A DNA stretch of 5,753 nucleotides, from assembly GCA_910577605.1 (NCBI GenBank), contig CAJTON010000055.1, forward strand, positions 1 to 5,753, written 5' to 3'. The translations under genes were made by a program, and so were the position numbers. This document shows, in pieces, positions 1-5,702 of this stretch (its first letter is position 1; each line of letters begins with the position of its first letter). The DNA comes from an uncultured Butyrivibrio sp. GTDB lineage: Bacteria; Bacillota; Clostridia; Lachnospirales; Lachnospiraceae. The notes under the pieces are model-generated. The model had not been told where the DNA came from and searched no databases. It was given only the letters and a program-made list of their open reading frames with translations.

Positions 1-73
1 TTTTTATGAGCGTGTGCGCCAGCAGCACCACCGGAAGAAATATAAATAAAAATACGCCAGAACTGAATACCAT
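1..73 (-). CDS. MBOAT family O-acyltransferase (AlgI-like), N-terminal fragment
   Basis: The gene starts at the ATG at 73-71 and runs off the left edge after 24 codons. The visible peptide begins MVFSSGVFLFIFLPVVLLAH. An opening MVFSS followed by a hydrophobic stretch and FLPVVLL is very characteristic of bacterial membrane-bound O-acyltransferases of the AlgI/DltB-like group, which move acetyl or other acyl groups onto extracellular polysaccharides or cell-wall polymers. The stretch would be the first membrane segment. An AGGAG SD lies at 83-79, five bases before the ATG, which fixes the start. The gene follows the AI-2E family gene on the same strand after a 68-nt gap with no good terminator, so co-transcription is possible. 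The catalytic histidine region of the family lies outside the window, so activity and substrate cannot be judged. The call rests on the N-terminal signature alone. Confidence 0.72.
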   Translation of the reverse strand, partial: MVFSSGVFLFIFLPVVLLAHTLIK

Positions 74-141
74 TTTTGCTCCTAACATCCCCGCAAGCCG
101 CCGCGCGGGATATATATTCGGCATCCCCCGCCGCTCCCGGC

Positions 142-1200
142 TCAGGAGGATCGCATTTTTACGCTTTTAACGAAGACCGCCGAAATTTCCTTTATCAGAA
201 GCGCGGCTATCGGTCCCGTTATCACCCCGCTTATACCGAAGAGCAGAAGACCGGCATACAAAGAAACAAGCATTATTATCGGAGATATCTCCAGCTTATT
301 TCCCATGAGCCTAGGCTCAAGAAATGCCCTTCCGTAATAGCAGATAAGGTATATTATAAAAATAAACACCGCCGTCTTAAAACGCCCCATTATCAGAAGA
401 ACAAGCGTCCACGGCAAAAAAACCGTCCCCGTCCCCAGTATCGGAAACGCGTCTATTATTCCTATCAGTATTCCGAGCAGCAGCGCATAAGGATTTCCAA
501 GCAGGTAAAGTCCCACGGTACATACTACGCAAGTTAGGAACATTATAATAAGCTGCGTCCTCAAATATGTTCCAAGAATATTTTTCAGATGCTCCGTCAC
601 AAACGCCAGCTCGTTGCGGAACACGGACTCCTTGACCGTATAGCGCATTTTTTCCATATCCCTGCTGAAAAAAGCCGTCGCCATTATACAGAAGGTAAAC
701 GCCGTAAAAAACAGCGTGAACCATGTCATAAAGCTGCGCGAACCGTTCATTATCACAGGTCCCGCCTTCTGCGCTATGCTGTCAACCGTTCTTGTCATCT
801 GCTCGTTCACAAATTCATAGCTCGTTCCGCTGCTTAAATTAAAGGACGTGTCCACATTATCGCAGCAGCCCTCTACGAAATGCGTGAAATTCTCGTAATA
901 GCTGTCAAAATTAGCCGCGAAGCTGTTTATCTGACGTATGAGCGCCCGTCCCCCGAAAAAAAGCGCCGCGCCTATCGCCGCAAAAACAAGTATTATTATA
1001 AGTCCGGAACTGAGATTTCTCTTTAAGTGAACTTTTTTGGTCAGAAACGTGACCGGCTTGTCGATAGCCACCGCCACCAGCAACGCAATTACAAACGGAG
1101 TTGCCAACGGCAAAATATATTTTATCGCCAGACACACTCCAACAGTAACGCCCACATAAATGAGCACGATTTTCAGTTTATAAGCCGCCGATTTATTCAT
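142..1200 (-). CDS. AI-2E family transporter / YtvI-like sporulation membrane protein
   Basis: This is a 352-residue polytopic membrane protein of the AI-2E (DUF20, PF01594) family. Hydrophobic segments are visible at about residues 9-29, 30-47, 64-84, 157-177, 213-256, 258-271, 274-290 and 305-340. Between about 85 and 155 lies a polar, amphipathic stretch typical of the family. Hallmark family sequence is present: DAFPILGTGTVFLPW at 250-264, EPRLMGNKLEISP near 295-307, and a glycine-rich run ending FGISGVITGP near 321-330. The length fits the family. The N-terminal layout recalls the Bacillus sporulation protein YtvI; other family members are described as exporters of autoinducer-2 or as ion exchangers, so the substrate is unknown. 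I chose the ATG at 1200 because GGAG at 1211-1208 sits seven bases upstream. A TTG at 1251 would add 17 residues but has no SD. The pseudouridine synthase gene ends 84 nt upstream. Confidence 0.92.
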   Translation of the reverse strand: MNKSAAYKLKIVLIYVGVTVGVCLAIKYILPLATPFVIALLVAVAIDKPVTFLTKKVHLKRNLSSGLIIILVFAAIGAALFFGGRALIRQINSFAANFDSYYENFTHFVEGCCDNVDTSFNLSSGTSYEFVNEQMTRTVDSIAQKAGPVIMNGSRSFMTWFTLFFTAFTFCIMATAFFSRDMEKMRYTVKESVFRNELAFVTEHLKNILGTYLRTQLIIMFLTCVVCTVGLYLLGNPYALLLGILIGIIDAFPILGTGTVFLPWTLVLLIMGRFKTAVFIFIIYLICYYGRAFLEPRLMGNKLEISPIIMLVSLYAGLLLFGISGVITGPIAALLIKEISAVFVKSVKMRSS

Positions 1201-1207
1201 AACCACG

Positions 1208-1211
1208 CTCC
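1208..1211 (-). promoter_or_regulatory. SD site deciding the AI-2E gene start
   Basis: GGAG lies seven bases before the ATG at 1200. It favours this start over the in-frame TTG at 1251, which has only A+T-rich sequence without an SD before it. Confidence 0.7.
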
Positions 1212-1224
1212 GCAGACAGTAGTT

Positions 1225-1251
1225 ATTTAAATTATCCGCAGCTTTTTTCAA
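1225..1251 (-). promoter_or_regulatory. Possible promoter of the AI-2E gene
   Basis: In the 84-nt spacer, TTGAAA (1251-1246, 5 of 6 to the -35 consensus) is followed after 15 nt by TTAAAT (1230-1225, 4 of 6 to the -10 consensus). Transcription would start near 1218, leaving a short leader that includes the GGAG. The spacing is shorter than the ideal 17 and the area is A+T-rich, so a chance match is possible. Readthrough from the pseudouridine synthase unit is the alternative. Confidence 0.3.
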
Positions 1252-1284
1252 AATATTCAGGCTGGATTTTTATGTAATATATAA

Positions 1285-1965
1285 TTAAAAATATCCTTCA
1301 AACTCCTGCCAGACACCGCCTTTCGGCTTTATCTCAACGCTTACGCGCTCCGCTCCCGACGGGTTGTTGAATGACAGCATATAAGCAAAAAGCGCGGGCG
1401 TAACGCCCCTTCTTCCCGCAAACGCCGGATTGTATTTGGTATCGCCGTAAATTGCGTGTCCGTGCGACGCAAACTGCACTCTTATCTGATGATGGCGCCC
1501 GGTGTGAAGCTTTATTTTCACAAGTGAATACATAACGCCGTCGATCATCCGCGAATTCACAGTCTCATAATTAAGCGCAGCCTTTTTCGCGCCCGGCGTT
1601 CCCTCCGGCACGGCTTTGGAATAGTTCTCCTTCGATTCCTTAATAAGCCAGTCGTTATACGCGCCTTTCGGCTCTGAAACTCCGCATACCACCGCATAAT
1701 AACATTTTTCGATCGAGTGCGCCCCCGACATGGCTGAAAGCGCCGCCGACGTTTTTTTGTTGAGCGCAAAAAGCACAAGACCTCCCACGGGCTTGTCCAG
1801 ACGGTTTATGATAAAAGTGTCGCCTTTATCCCCGCGCTCACTCCGGTATGTCTTAACGCCTCCCAACAAGTCCGCGTCAAACGAGCGGTCCGATTGGGAG
1901 GCAATGCCTGCCGGCTTATTGCATATGATTATGTTTCCGTCCTCATACACTATGTCCGGCTTCAT
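1285..1965 (-). CDS. RluA-family pseudouridine synthase
   Basis: This is a 226-residue RNA pseudouridine synthase of the RluA superfamily, which isomerises specific uridines in rRNA or tRNA in the cytoplasm. The opening IVYEDGNIIICNKPAG (residues 5-20) is the usual first conserved block. The catalytic aspartate is D57 within FIINRLDKPVGGLVLFA (51-67). The block LHTGRHHQIRVQFASHGHAIYGDTKY starts at 153 and is diagnostic. There is no N-terminal S4 domain, so it belongs with the short RluA/TruC-size enzymes. The motif reads NRLD instead of the common HRLD; the catalytic residue is intact. A start at 2013 would add 16 unrelated basic residues; the ATG at 1965 begins right at the conserved block. 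It forms an ATGA overlap with the stop of the preceding 98-residue gene, so translation is probably coupled. The target uridine cannot be read from the sequence. Confidence 0.93.
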   Translation of the reverse strand: MKPDIVYEDGNIIICNKPAGIASQSDRSFDADLLGGVKTYRSERGDKGDTFIINRLDKPVGGLVLFALNKKTSAALSAMSGAHSIEKCYYAVVCGVSEPKGAYNDWLIKESKENYSKAVPEGTPGAKKAALNYETVNSRMIDGVMYSLVKIKLHTGRHHQIRVQFASHGHAIYGDTKYNPAFAGRRGVTPALFAYMLSFNNPSGAERVSVEIKPKGGVWQEFEGYF

Positions 1966-2258
1966 TCGTCGATTCCGCGGAAACGTTTTGCGAAAACATC
2001 CCCGCCGCAGCAATGCTTATCGCCGCTGCTCTCCTTTATAACGTAATCTCCTTCGCGGATAAATATAGCCCCGCGTCTGCTTGTAACAAACGGACACATT
2101 ATCACGCCGTTTTCTCCGGTGACCTGCACAAGGTTATCTTTTGTGACGAAGCCCTGTGTTATCACGTCCGACAGAGGTCGGAACCCGTCCTCTATTCCTT
2201 TTCCGACCTCATATTTGACAGCCTCGACTTCAAAAGCGATCCTGACATATTTTTTCAT
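1962..2258 (-). CDS. Small phage-protein-like protein (98 aa), function unknown
   Basis: This 98-residue soluble protein has no signal peptide or membrane segment. Its ends resemble a small family common in phages and prophages, where the N-terminus reads like RKKPVVIEAVQW and the C-terminus like GDYIIKGVKGEFYPCKPDIFEKTYE. Here the matching parts are VRIAFEVEAVKYEV (5-18), then GDYVIKESSGDKHCCGGDVF (70-89) and the tail AKRFRGIDE. Role in phages is not known to me, so none is assigned. H82, C83 and C84 replace the usual single Cys-Lys-Pro stretch. The ATG at 2258 has a strong AGGAGG at 2272-2267, eight bases away; a GTG at 2300 would add 14 residues without a comparable SD. It is the first gene after a good promoter and a structured leader, and its TGA overlaps the pseudouridine synthase ATG. 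No other phage genes are visible, so it may be a captured chromosomal copy. Confidence 0.8.
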   Translation of the reverse strand: MKKYVRIAFEVEAVKYEVGKGIEDGFRPLSDVITQGFVTKDNLVQVTGENGVIMCPFVTSRRGAIFIREGDYVIKESSGDKHCCGGDVFAKRFRGIDE

Positions 2259-2266
2259 AACGCATC

Positions 2267-2272
2267 CCTCCT
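2267..2272 (-). promoter_or_regulatory. Strong SD of the 98-aa protein gene
   Basis: AGGAGG is followed by eight bases and then the ATG at 2258. This fixes the start and excludes the upstream GTG at 2300. It is the strongest SD in the window. Confidence 0.8.
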
Positions 2273-2287
2273 CCGGAAACACACCAT

Positions 2288-2379
2288 AACACAGTGCCAC
2301 TCGAAAAACTGCGTTTTCCTCGTTGAACGGGCTGTCGCCCTATAAAAACATCCATAGTCAGCCCTTGCTGCAAGCAGCA
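2288..2379 (-). promoter_or_regulatory. Structured 5' leader of the phage-like/RluA unit
   Basis: Between the predicted transcription start near 2416 and the ATG at 2258, the transcript can form several stems. TGCTG-CTTG-CAGCA (2379-2366) is a perfect 5-bp hairpin. GGGCTG (2364-2359) can pair with CAGCCC (2334-2329), or the GCCC of the latter can instead pair with GGGC (2340-2337) around a GACA loop; these two are mutually exclusive. AACGCAGT (2315-2308) pairs with ACTGTGTT (2295-2288) over 8 bp with one G-U, ending about 15 nt before the SD. I do not recognise a known riboswitch class. A regulatory leader is an inference from length and pairing; ordinary untranslated RNA remains possible. 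Confidence 0.35.
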
Positions 2380-2422
2380 GGTCTGCCTCTGTCCGTTTTT
2401 GCACTGCTCGTTACCTACTTAT

Positions 2423-2451
2423 ATTATACCATATTTTACCGGATACGTCCA
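2423..2451 (-). promoter_or_regulatory. Sigma-A-type promoter of the 98-aa/RluA unit
   Basis: TGGACG (2451-2446, 4 of 6) is followed by exactly 17 nt and TATAAT (2428-2423, perfect). The bases just before the -10 read TGG, giving an extended -10 element. Transcription would begin near 2416, giving a leader of about 158 nt before the ATG at 2258. It is the best promoter match in the window and lies in the intergenic spacer, pointing at the 98-aa protein gene. Confidence 0.75.
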
Positions 2452-2476
2452 TACCTTAAGCCGTCTCCGGCACCGT

Positions 2477-2493
2477 AAAAGCAACCTTGTTGC
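2477..2493 (-). terminator. Weak terminator-like hairpin after the unknown gene
   Basis: GCAAC-AAG-GTTGC (2493-2481) is a perfect 5-bp stem with a three-base loop followed by TTTT (2480-2477). It lies 59 nt after the stop of the 263-residue gene and before the next promoter, the expected place for an operon terminator. The stem is short and the T-run only four bases, so efficiency is doubtful. A second stem, GCCG-GAGA-CGGC, lies just beyond (2470-2459) but has no T-run. Confidence 0.4.
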
Positions 2494-2552
2494 CAGCGCA
2501 CGGCATTTTTGAATATAGCACTCAAGCGGAATTTGAAAAATGATTTCACACA

Positions 2553-3344
2553 TCACATCATATAGTCCGCCCAGTTTAAGGCGATCTTATCCGTCAACTG
2601 GCGGACGGTGTTTCCCAGTTCCTGCGGTTTTCTCTCATAAATATCGATCAGCGTGTCCAATACTCCCAACACGCGTCCCTCGTTAAACTGCTCTTTTTCC
2701 AACTCATGCGGTCTTATATGCTCACGATATTTATTCTGAGCAAAGATAATATACGGCAGTCCTTCAGAGTAACGCCCCTCTATCCACATTCCAACGCCGT
2801 ATACCGCAGCCTGATCCATGCACGCAAAATATTTGTCCGAAAAGTATACTATCTGACGGACCCGAAAAAAATCTTCCTCCCGCCTATTATGTTCTACCAT
2901 AAATGAAAGCAGCTTCTTTACGCTCATGGCATCCATATACGGCAGTATATAACTCTCTAGCGCAAGCGCCACGTCCTTCCACACATTCTCGAAATGCTCC
3001 GTCCTGTAATAATAAGAACCTTTCGGAGGGATTTCCGTCTCCCACCAGAGCTTCGCATCGATCTGTTCACGCTCCTTCATAACGCGCCACAGAGAACCGT
3101 TGACTAAATCCACATACACACTCGTAAAAGGCGCCTTTCTGTAATAAATATGAAAACAAGGCGACAAATGCGTGCCGTCCGTCCTCAGACTGACCTCGTC
3201 GATCAATTCCTCCCTAATGCGCACCAGACAGTTTTTTTCATCCGGACGAGGTTGGAACCCCAACGGTCCGAGCAATTCCTTTAACCGTTTGCGCACCAGC
3301 TTTACGGCATCCTTTTTGATGATGATCGTTTCGTCCATTTCCAT
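2553..3344 (-). CDS. Uncharacterised 263-aa cytoplasmic protein in a two-component operon
   Basis: I do not recognise this protein with confidence. It is 263 residues, without signal peptide or membrane segments, and rich in charged and aromatic residues. The N-terminal part (about 5-80) has a helix-then-strand look: KDAVKLVRKRLKELLGPLGFQ, then a run of beta-like segments (NCLVRIREELIDEVSL, FHIYYRK, SVYVDLV). This is loosely reminiscent of DUF4304-type proteins, but too weak to assert. The C-terminal part (about 120-240) is helical; AAVYGVGMWIEGRYSEGLPYIIFAQNKY (from 179) has the spacing of a TPR-like helix pair. The ATG at 3344 follows a weak AAGG SD nine bases away; a second ATG at 3338 is too far from it. 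The start is 15 nt after the response regulator stop, so it is very likely co-transcribed with the two-component genes. A role linked to the same signal is inference only. Confidence 0.8.
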   Translation of the reverse strand: MEMDETIIIKKDAVKLVRKRLKELLGPLGFQPRPDEKNCLVRIREELIDEVSLRTDGTHLSPCFHIYYRKAPFTSVYVDLVNGSLWRVMKEREQIDAKLWWETEIPPKGSYYYRTEHFENVWKDVALALESYILPYMDAMSVKKLLSFMVEHNRREEDFFRVRQIVYFSDKYFACMDQAAVYGVGMWIEGRYSEGLPYIIFAQNKYREHIRPHELEKEQFNEGRVLGVLDTLIDIYERKPQELGNTVRQLTDKIALNWADYMM

Positions 3345-3359
3345 ATAATTCTGCCTTTT

Positions 3360-4049
3360 TCAAACCTTAAACCGATACCCCACGCCCCATATTGTTTCAA
3401 TATATTGCGGACGCGAGGTGTCAAACTCTATCTTCTCGCGTATCTTCTTTATATGTACGGTGACAGTGGCAATGTCGCCCACTGACTCCATATCCCATAT
3501 TTCCTTGAAAAGCTCTTCCTTGGTGTAGACATGGTTAGGATGTCTGGCAAGAAACAAAAGAAGGTCGAACTCTTTGGTCGTAAAGAGCTTTTCCTCTCCG
3601 TTTACAAAAACACGGTGCGCCGTCAGATCTATTTTGATTCCCCGTATCTCCACAACGTCATTCTGCGGCGTAAATTCCCCTACAAGCCTGTCATAGCAGG
3701 CAAGATGCGCTTTCACGCGTGCGACAAGCTCGCTTGGACTGAACGGCTTTGTCATGTAATCGTCGGCTCCTACGCCGAGTCCCCTGATTTTGTCTATATC
3801 CTCTTTCTTGGCGGAGACCATTATTATCGGAGCGTTGCTTATCTCCCGGATCTGCTCGCATATCTCAAAGCCGTCGATCCCCGGCAGCATTATATCCAAT
3901 ATAAACAAATCGTATTCCTCGCTTAACGCGCGGCTCAGCCCGTCCGTCCCGTCCGTGGAAATCACGACCTCGAAGCCGTTAAGCTCAAGATAATCCTTCT
4001 CAAGCTCCGCTATACTTTTCTCATCCTCAACGATCAAAATTCTGCTCAT
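3360..4049 (-). CDS. OmpR/PhoB-type DNA-binding response regulator
   Basis: This 229-residue regulator has a receiver domain (about 2-115) and a C-terminal winged-helix DNA-binding domain (about 132-228). Receiver residues are complete: acidic pocket E8 and D9, phospho-acceptor D52 in LDIMLPGIDG, S79 at the switch position, and K101 in TKPF. The output domain shows KLFTTKEFDLLLFLARHPNHVYTKEEL, the recognition-helix region VTVHIKKIREKIE (197-209) and the closing IETIWGVGYRFKV wing. Length is normal for the family. I place the start at the ATG at 4049, with AAAGGA at 4064-4059, because MSRILIVEDE is the usual opening; a TTG at 4067 overlapping the kinase stop would add six residues but lacks an SD. 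It begins 14 nt after the kinase gene. It should be phosphorylated by that kinase and bind promoter DNA; targets are unknown, possibly including its own operon. Confidence 0.96.
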   Translation of the reverse strand: MSRILIVEDEKSIAELEKDYLELNGFEVVISTDGTDGLSRALSEEYDLFILDIMLPGIDGFEICEQIREISNAPIIMVSAKKEDIDKIRGLGVGADDYMTKPFSPSELVARVKAHLACYDRLVGEFTPQNDVVEIRGIKIDLTAHRVFVNGEEKLFTTKEFDLLLFLARHPNHVYTKEELFKEIWDMESVGDIATVTVHIKKIREKIEFDTSRPQYIETIWGVGYRFKV

Positions 4050-4058
4050 ATCCACCTG

Positions 4059-4064
4059 TCCTTT
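4059..4064 (-). promoter_or_regulatory. SD site deciding the response regulator start
   Basis: AAAGGA directly follows the kinase stop codon and sits nine bases before the ATG at 4049. A competing AGGTGG is only two bases from the ATG, too close to act. This supports the ATG over the TTG at 4067. Confidence 0.6.
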
Positions 4065-5566
4065 CAATATGTTATCCGCTTAGGGCGCGGAGGCGTTTCC
4101 TTATATTTAAGAAGGCTTATGTGCATGGCCGTCCCTTCGCCGCGGACGCTGTCAACGCTTATCATGCCGCCGTGGTCGTCGATTATCTTACGGACTATCG
4201 AAAGTCCTATTCCGCTGCCTCCCTGAGCCGTACTGCGCGACGCGTCGCCCCTGTAAAACCTGTCGAAAATATGCCCTATATCCTTGCCCGCTATACCTCT
4301 GCCGTTGTCTTCAATATCTATTCTTACATAATCGTCGTCCTCGTCAAGAAGAAAGGAGATCCTCTTGCGGGGCTTGTCCATATACTTGACCGAATTGCTT
4401 ACTATGTTGTTGATGACGCGTTTAAGCTGCTCGACGTCGGCAATTATACGCGTATCTGGCGCGATACGGTTGTCGTATATCAGCTCGATGCCCTCCGACT
4501 CAAGCTCCACTCCAAGCTCCTCGGTGCAGTCGTCAAAATAATCCGTCACGTTTATCCTCGCGAAATTGTACGGGATCCTGTCCGTATCTATTTTGGAATA
4601 AAAGGTAAGCTCATTGATAAGCTTATCCATATCGCACGCCTTATTGTATATCGTCCTGATATAGCGCTCCATTTTCTCATCGGAATCCACAACGCCGTCC
4701 ATAATACCCTCGACGTATCCTTTAATGGCGGTTATCGGGGTTTTGAGGTCGTGAGAAATGTTGCTTATGAGAATTTTATTTTCTGTGTCAAGCCTTACCG
4801 TTTCCTCCGCGTTTTCTTTAAGACGTTTGCGCATATCGTCAAAATCACGGCAAAGCTCGGATATTTCGTCATGCCCCTTTACCTCGATATCGAAATCCAG
4901 ATTGCCGTTTTTTATATTATAGGTCGCGAGCTTGAGCCTTTTTATAGGGCTGACCGTCTGACGGTATATCCACATATTGAACATGGCGCTTACAAGCACG
5001 AGAATCAGTATTATCGCTATCGCAACGTCCATAACAAGGCTTTTGAACTGCGGCACTATCTTCTGTATCTGCATAACGATATACGCCGTACCGTCTTTAA
5101 CGCCGTTTCTTTCGTACGGCACTGTCTTGACTAACATCTGATAATCGCCGCCCAGATAAATCCCGGCGTTCTCATTCTCACCGTAATCTATGCGCGTAAG
5201 CTGCGAAAGGATTTCCGCAGAAATCTCATTGCCGGAATATGTGCACTGACCGTCTTCTACCACAATAAGAAACGCGCTCTTTTTGGACAGATCCCTGTTG
5301 AACGTATCAAGGAACGCCTCGTTCGCAAGCATATCAGGCATATTCTCCGCGGTTTCTCCCAGACGCTCGTATTCCGTTCTGCACAAATTAGAGAGCAGAG
5401 TAGTGGAATTGATAAGCATATCGTACGAATCGCTGTCCGTATTGTAGATAGCCTTCAGCTCCCGCATCTGAAACGCCGTCAGTCCCATAAGCGCCATCGA
5501 AAAAAGCAGCACGGGCAGCACGATAAGCACGCAGAACGATATTTTGAGCTTGGTCGATAGTTTCAT
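4064..5566 (-). CDS. Membrane sensor histidine kinase with HAMP domain
   Basis: This 500-residue kinase is the sensor of the two-component pair. Domains in order: membrane segment 1 (about 9-32); an extracytoplasmic sensor region of about 145 residues (33-178) that I cannot assign to a family; membrane segment 2 (about 179-200); HAMP linker (about 200-252); dimerisation and phospho-acceptor domain with H272 in SNISHDLKTPITAIKGYVEG; and an ATPase domain. The ATPase domain has an N-box NNIVSNSVKY (386-395), G1 DNGRGI (420-425), F-box FDRFYRG (434-440) and G2 GGSGIGLSIV (449-458). All catalytic motifs are intact. The ATG at 5566 has GGAG at 5577-5574, seven bases away. Unusually, the kinase gene precedes the regulator gene. 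A strong terminator hairpin lies immediately upstream of the SD, so control of its expression is not obvious. The ligand is unknown. Confidence 0.96.
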   Translation of the reverse strand: MKLSTKLKISFCVLIVLPVLLFSMALMGLTAFQMRELKAIYNTDSDSYDMLINSTTLLSNLCRTEYERLGETAENMPDMLANEAFLDTFNRDLSKKSAFLIVVEDGQCTYSGNEISAEILSQLTRIDYGENENAGIYLGGDYQMLVKTVPYERNGVKDGTAYIVMQIQKIVPQFKSLVMDVAIAIILILVLVSAMFNMWIYRQTVSPIKRLKLATYNIKNGNLDFDIEVKGHDEISELCRDFDDMRKRLKENAEETVRLDTENKILISNISHDLKTPITAIKGYVEGIMDGVVDSDEKMERYIRTIYNKACDMDKLINELTFYSKIDTDRIPYNFARINVTDYFDDCTEELGVELESEGIELIYDNRIAPDTRIIADVEQLKRVINNIVSNSVKYMDKPRKRISFLLDEDDDYVRIDIEDNGRGIAGKDIGHIFDRFYRGDASRSTAQGGSGIGLSIVRKIIDDHGGMISVDSVRGEGTAMHISLLKYKETPPRPKRITY

Positions 5567-5579
5567 TCTTTTTCTCCGT

Positions 5580-5610
5580 AAAAAAGGTTCAGGCTTATAT
5601 GCCTGAACCT
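5580..5610 (-). terminator. Perfect intrinsic terminator abutting the kinase SD
   Basis: AGGTTCAGGC (5610-5601), a six-base loop ATATAA (5600-5595) and GCCTGAACCT (5594-5585) form a perfect 10-bp stem. The stem runs into TTTTT (5584-5580). On the minus strand this is a textbook Rho-independent terminator. Only two bases separate the T-run from the GGAG of the kinase gene. It either ends an upstream minus-strand gene beyond the window or acts as an attenuator in the kinase leader. In the plus direction the stem is followed only by ATTTTAAC, so it would be much weaker there. Confidence 0.85.
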
Positions 5611-5619
5611 ATTTTAACA
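5611..5619 (-). promoter_or_regulatory. Possible extended -10 promoter overlapping the terminator
   Basis: TGTTAAAAT contains TAAAAT (5616-5611, 5 of 6 to TATAAT) with a TG one base upstream, an extended -10 arrangement. No good -35 is seen at 17 nt. A transcript from here would begin near 5604, inside the first arm of the hairpin, and so would lack a complete terminator stem. This would let the kinase operon escape the terminator. It is a sequence match only. Confidence 0.35.
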
Positions 5620-5632
5620 TACTTTCAAGAAT

Positions 5633-5661
5633 ATAATTATTAAAAAAAAATTACATTTCAA
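5633..5661 (-). promoter_or_regulatory. Possible promoter upstream of the terminator
   Basis: TTGAAA (5661-5656, 5 of 6) and AATTAT (5638-5633, 4 of 6) are spaced by 17 nt; the spacer contains a run of nine T. Transcription would start near 5626 and cross the terminator before reaching the kinase gene. The A+T-rich composition makes chance matches likely. Confidence 0.25.
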
Positions 5662-5702
5662 ATTTGTTTTCAGCAAAATTTGTTAGAAAAATAATTATAT
5701 TT

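Noticed and set aside
74..141. G+C-rich gap after the AI-2E gene as a terminator
   Set aside because: Only an imperfect stem (GCGGGGGAT with ATCCCGC) can be drawn and no T-run follows, so it is not a convincing terminator.
76..537. A 153-codon plus-strand frame opposite the AI-2E gene
   Set aside because: The product is Arg/Lys/Tyr-rich and unlike any protein family; the opposite strand encodes clear membrane segments and family motifs.
1201..1251. TTG start adding 17 residues to the AI-2E protein
   Set aside because: No SD before the TTG, while the ATG at 1200 has GGAG at the right distance; the TTG rather forms part of a -35-like box.
2233..2355. A 41-codon frame in the leader starting at 2355 and overlapping the 98-aa gene start
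   Set aside because: Its product has no recognisable features, and the overlap with a strongly supported SD and start favours chance. It has a possible AAGGG before it, so an upstream regulatory frame is not fully excluded.
2340..2400. Resemblance of part of the leader (GAGGCAGACC, a stem, then AGGG and CTATGG) to the class I c-di-GMP riboswitch
   Set aside because: The GNRA loop and the GCAAAGC-type receptor segment are missing and the match is to short common strings. An Infernal search with the Rfam GEMM model would settle it.
4050..4067. TTG start of the response regulator overlapping the kinase stop
   Set aside because: Adds six residues not typical of the family and lacks an SD; the ATG at 4049 begins the conserved receiver domain.
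4121..5134. A 337-codon open frame on the plus strand opposite the kinase gene
   Set aside because: It is exactly antisense to conserved kinase domains, has no SD, no family resemblance and odd Tyr/Val/Arg-rich composition. It is a by-product of the kinase's codon use.
5642..5687. A+T-rich stem CAAATTT...AAATTTG as an antiterminator
   Set aside because: The 7-bp stem does not involve the terminator arms and is of low stability; it cannot compete with the 10-bp terminator stem.
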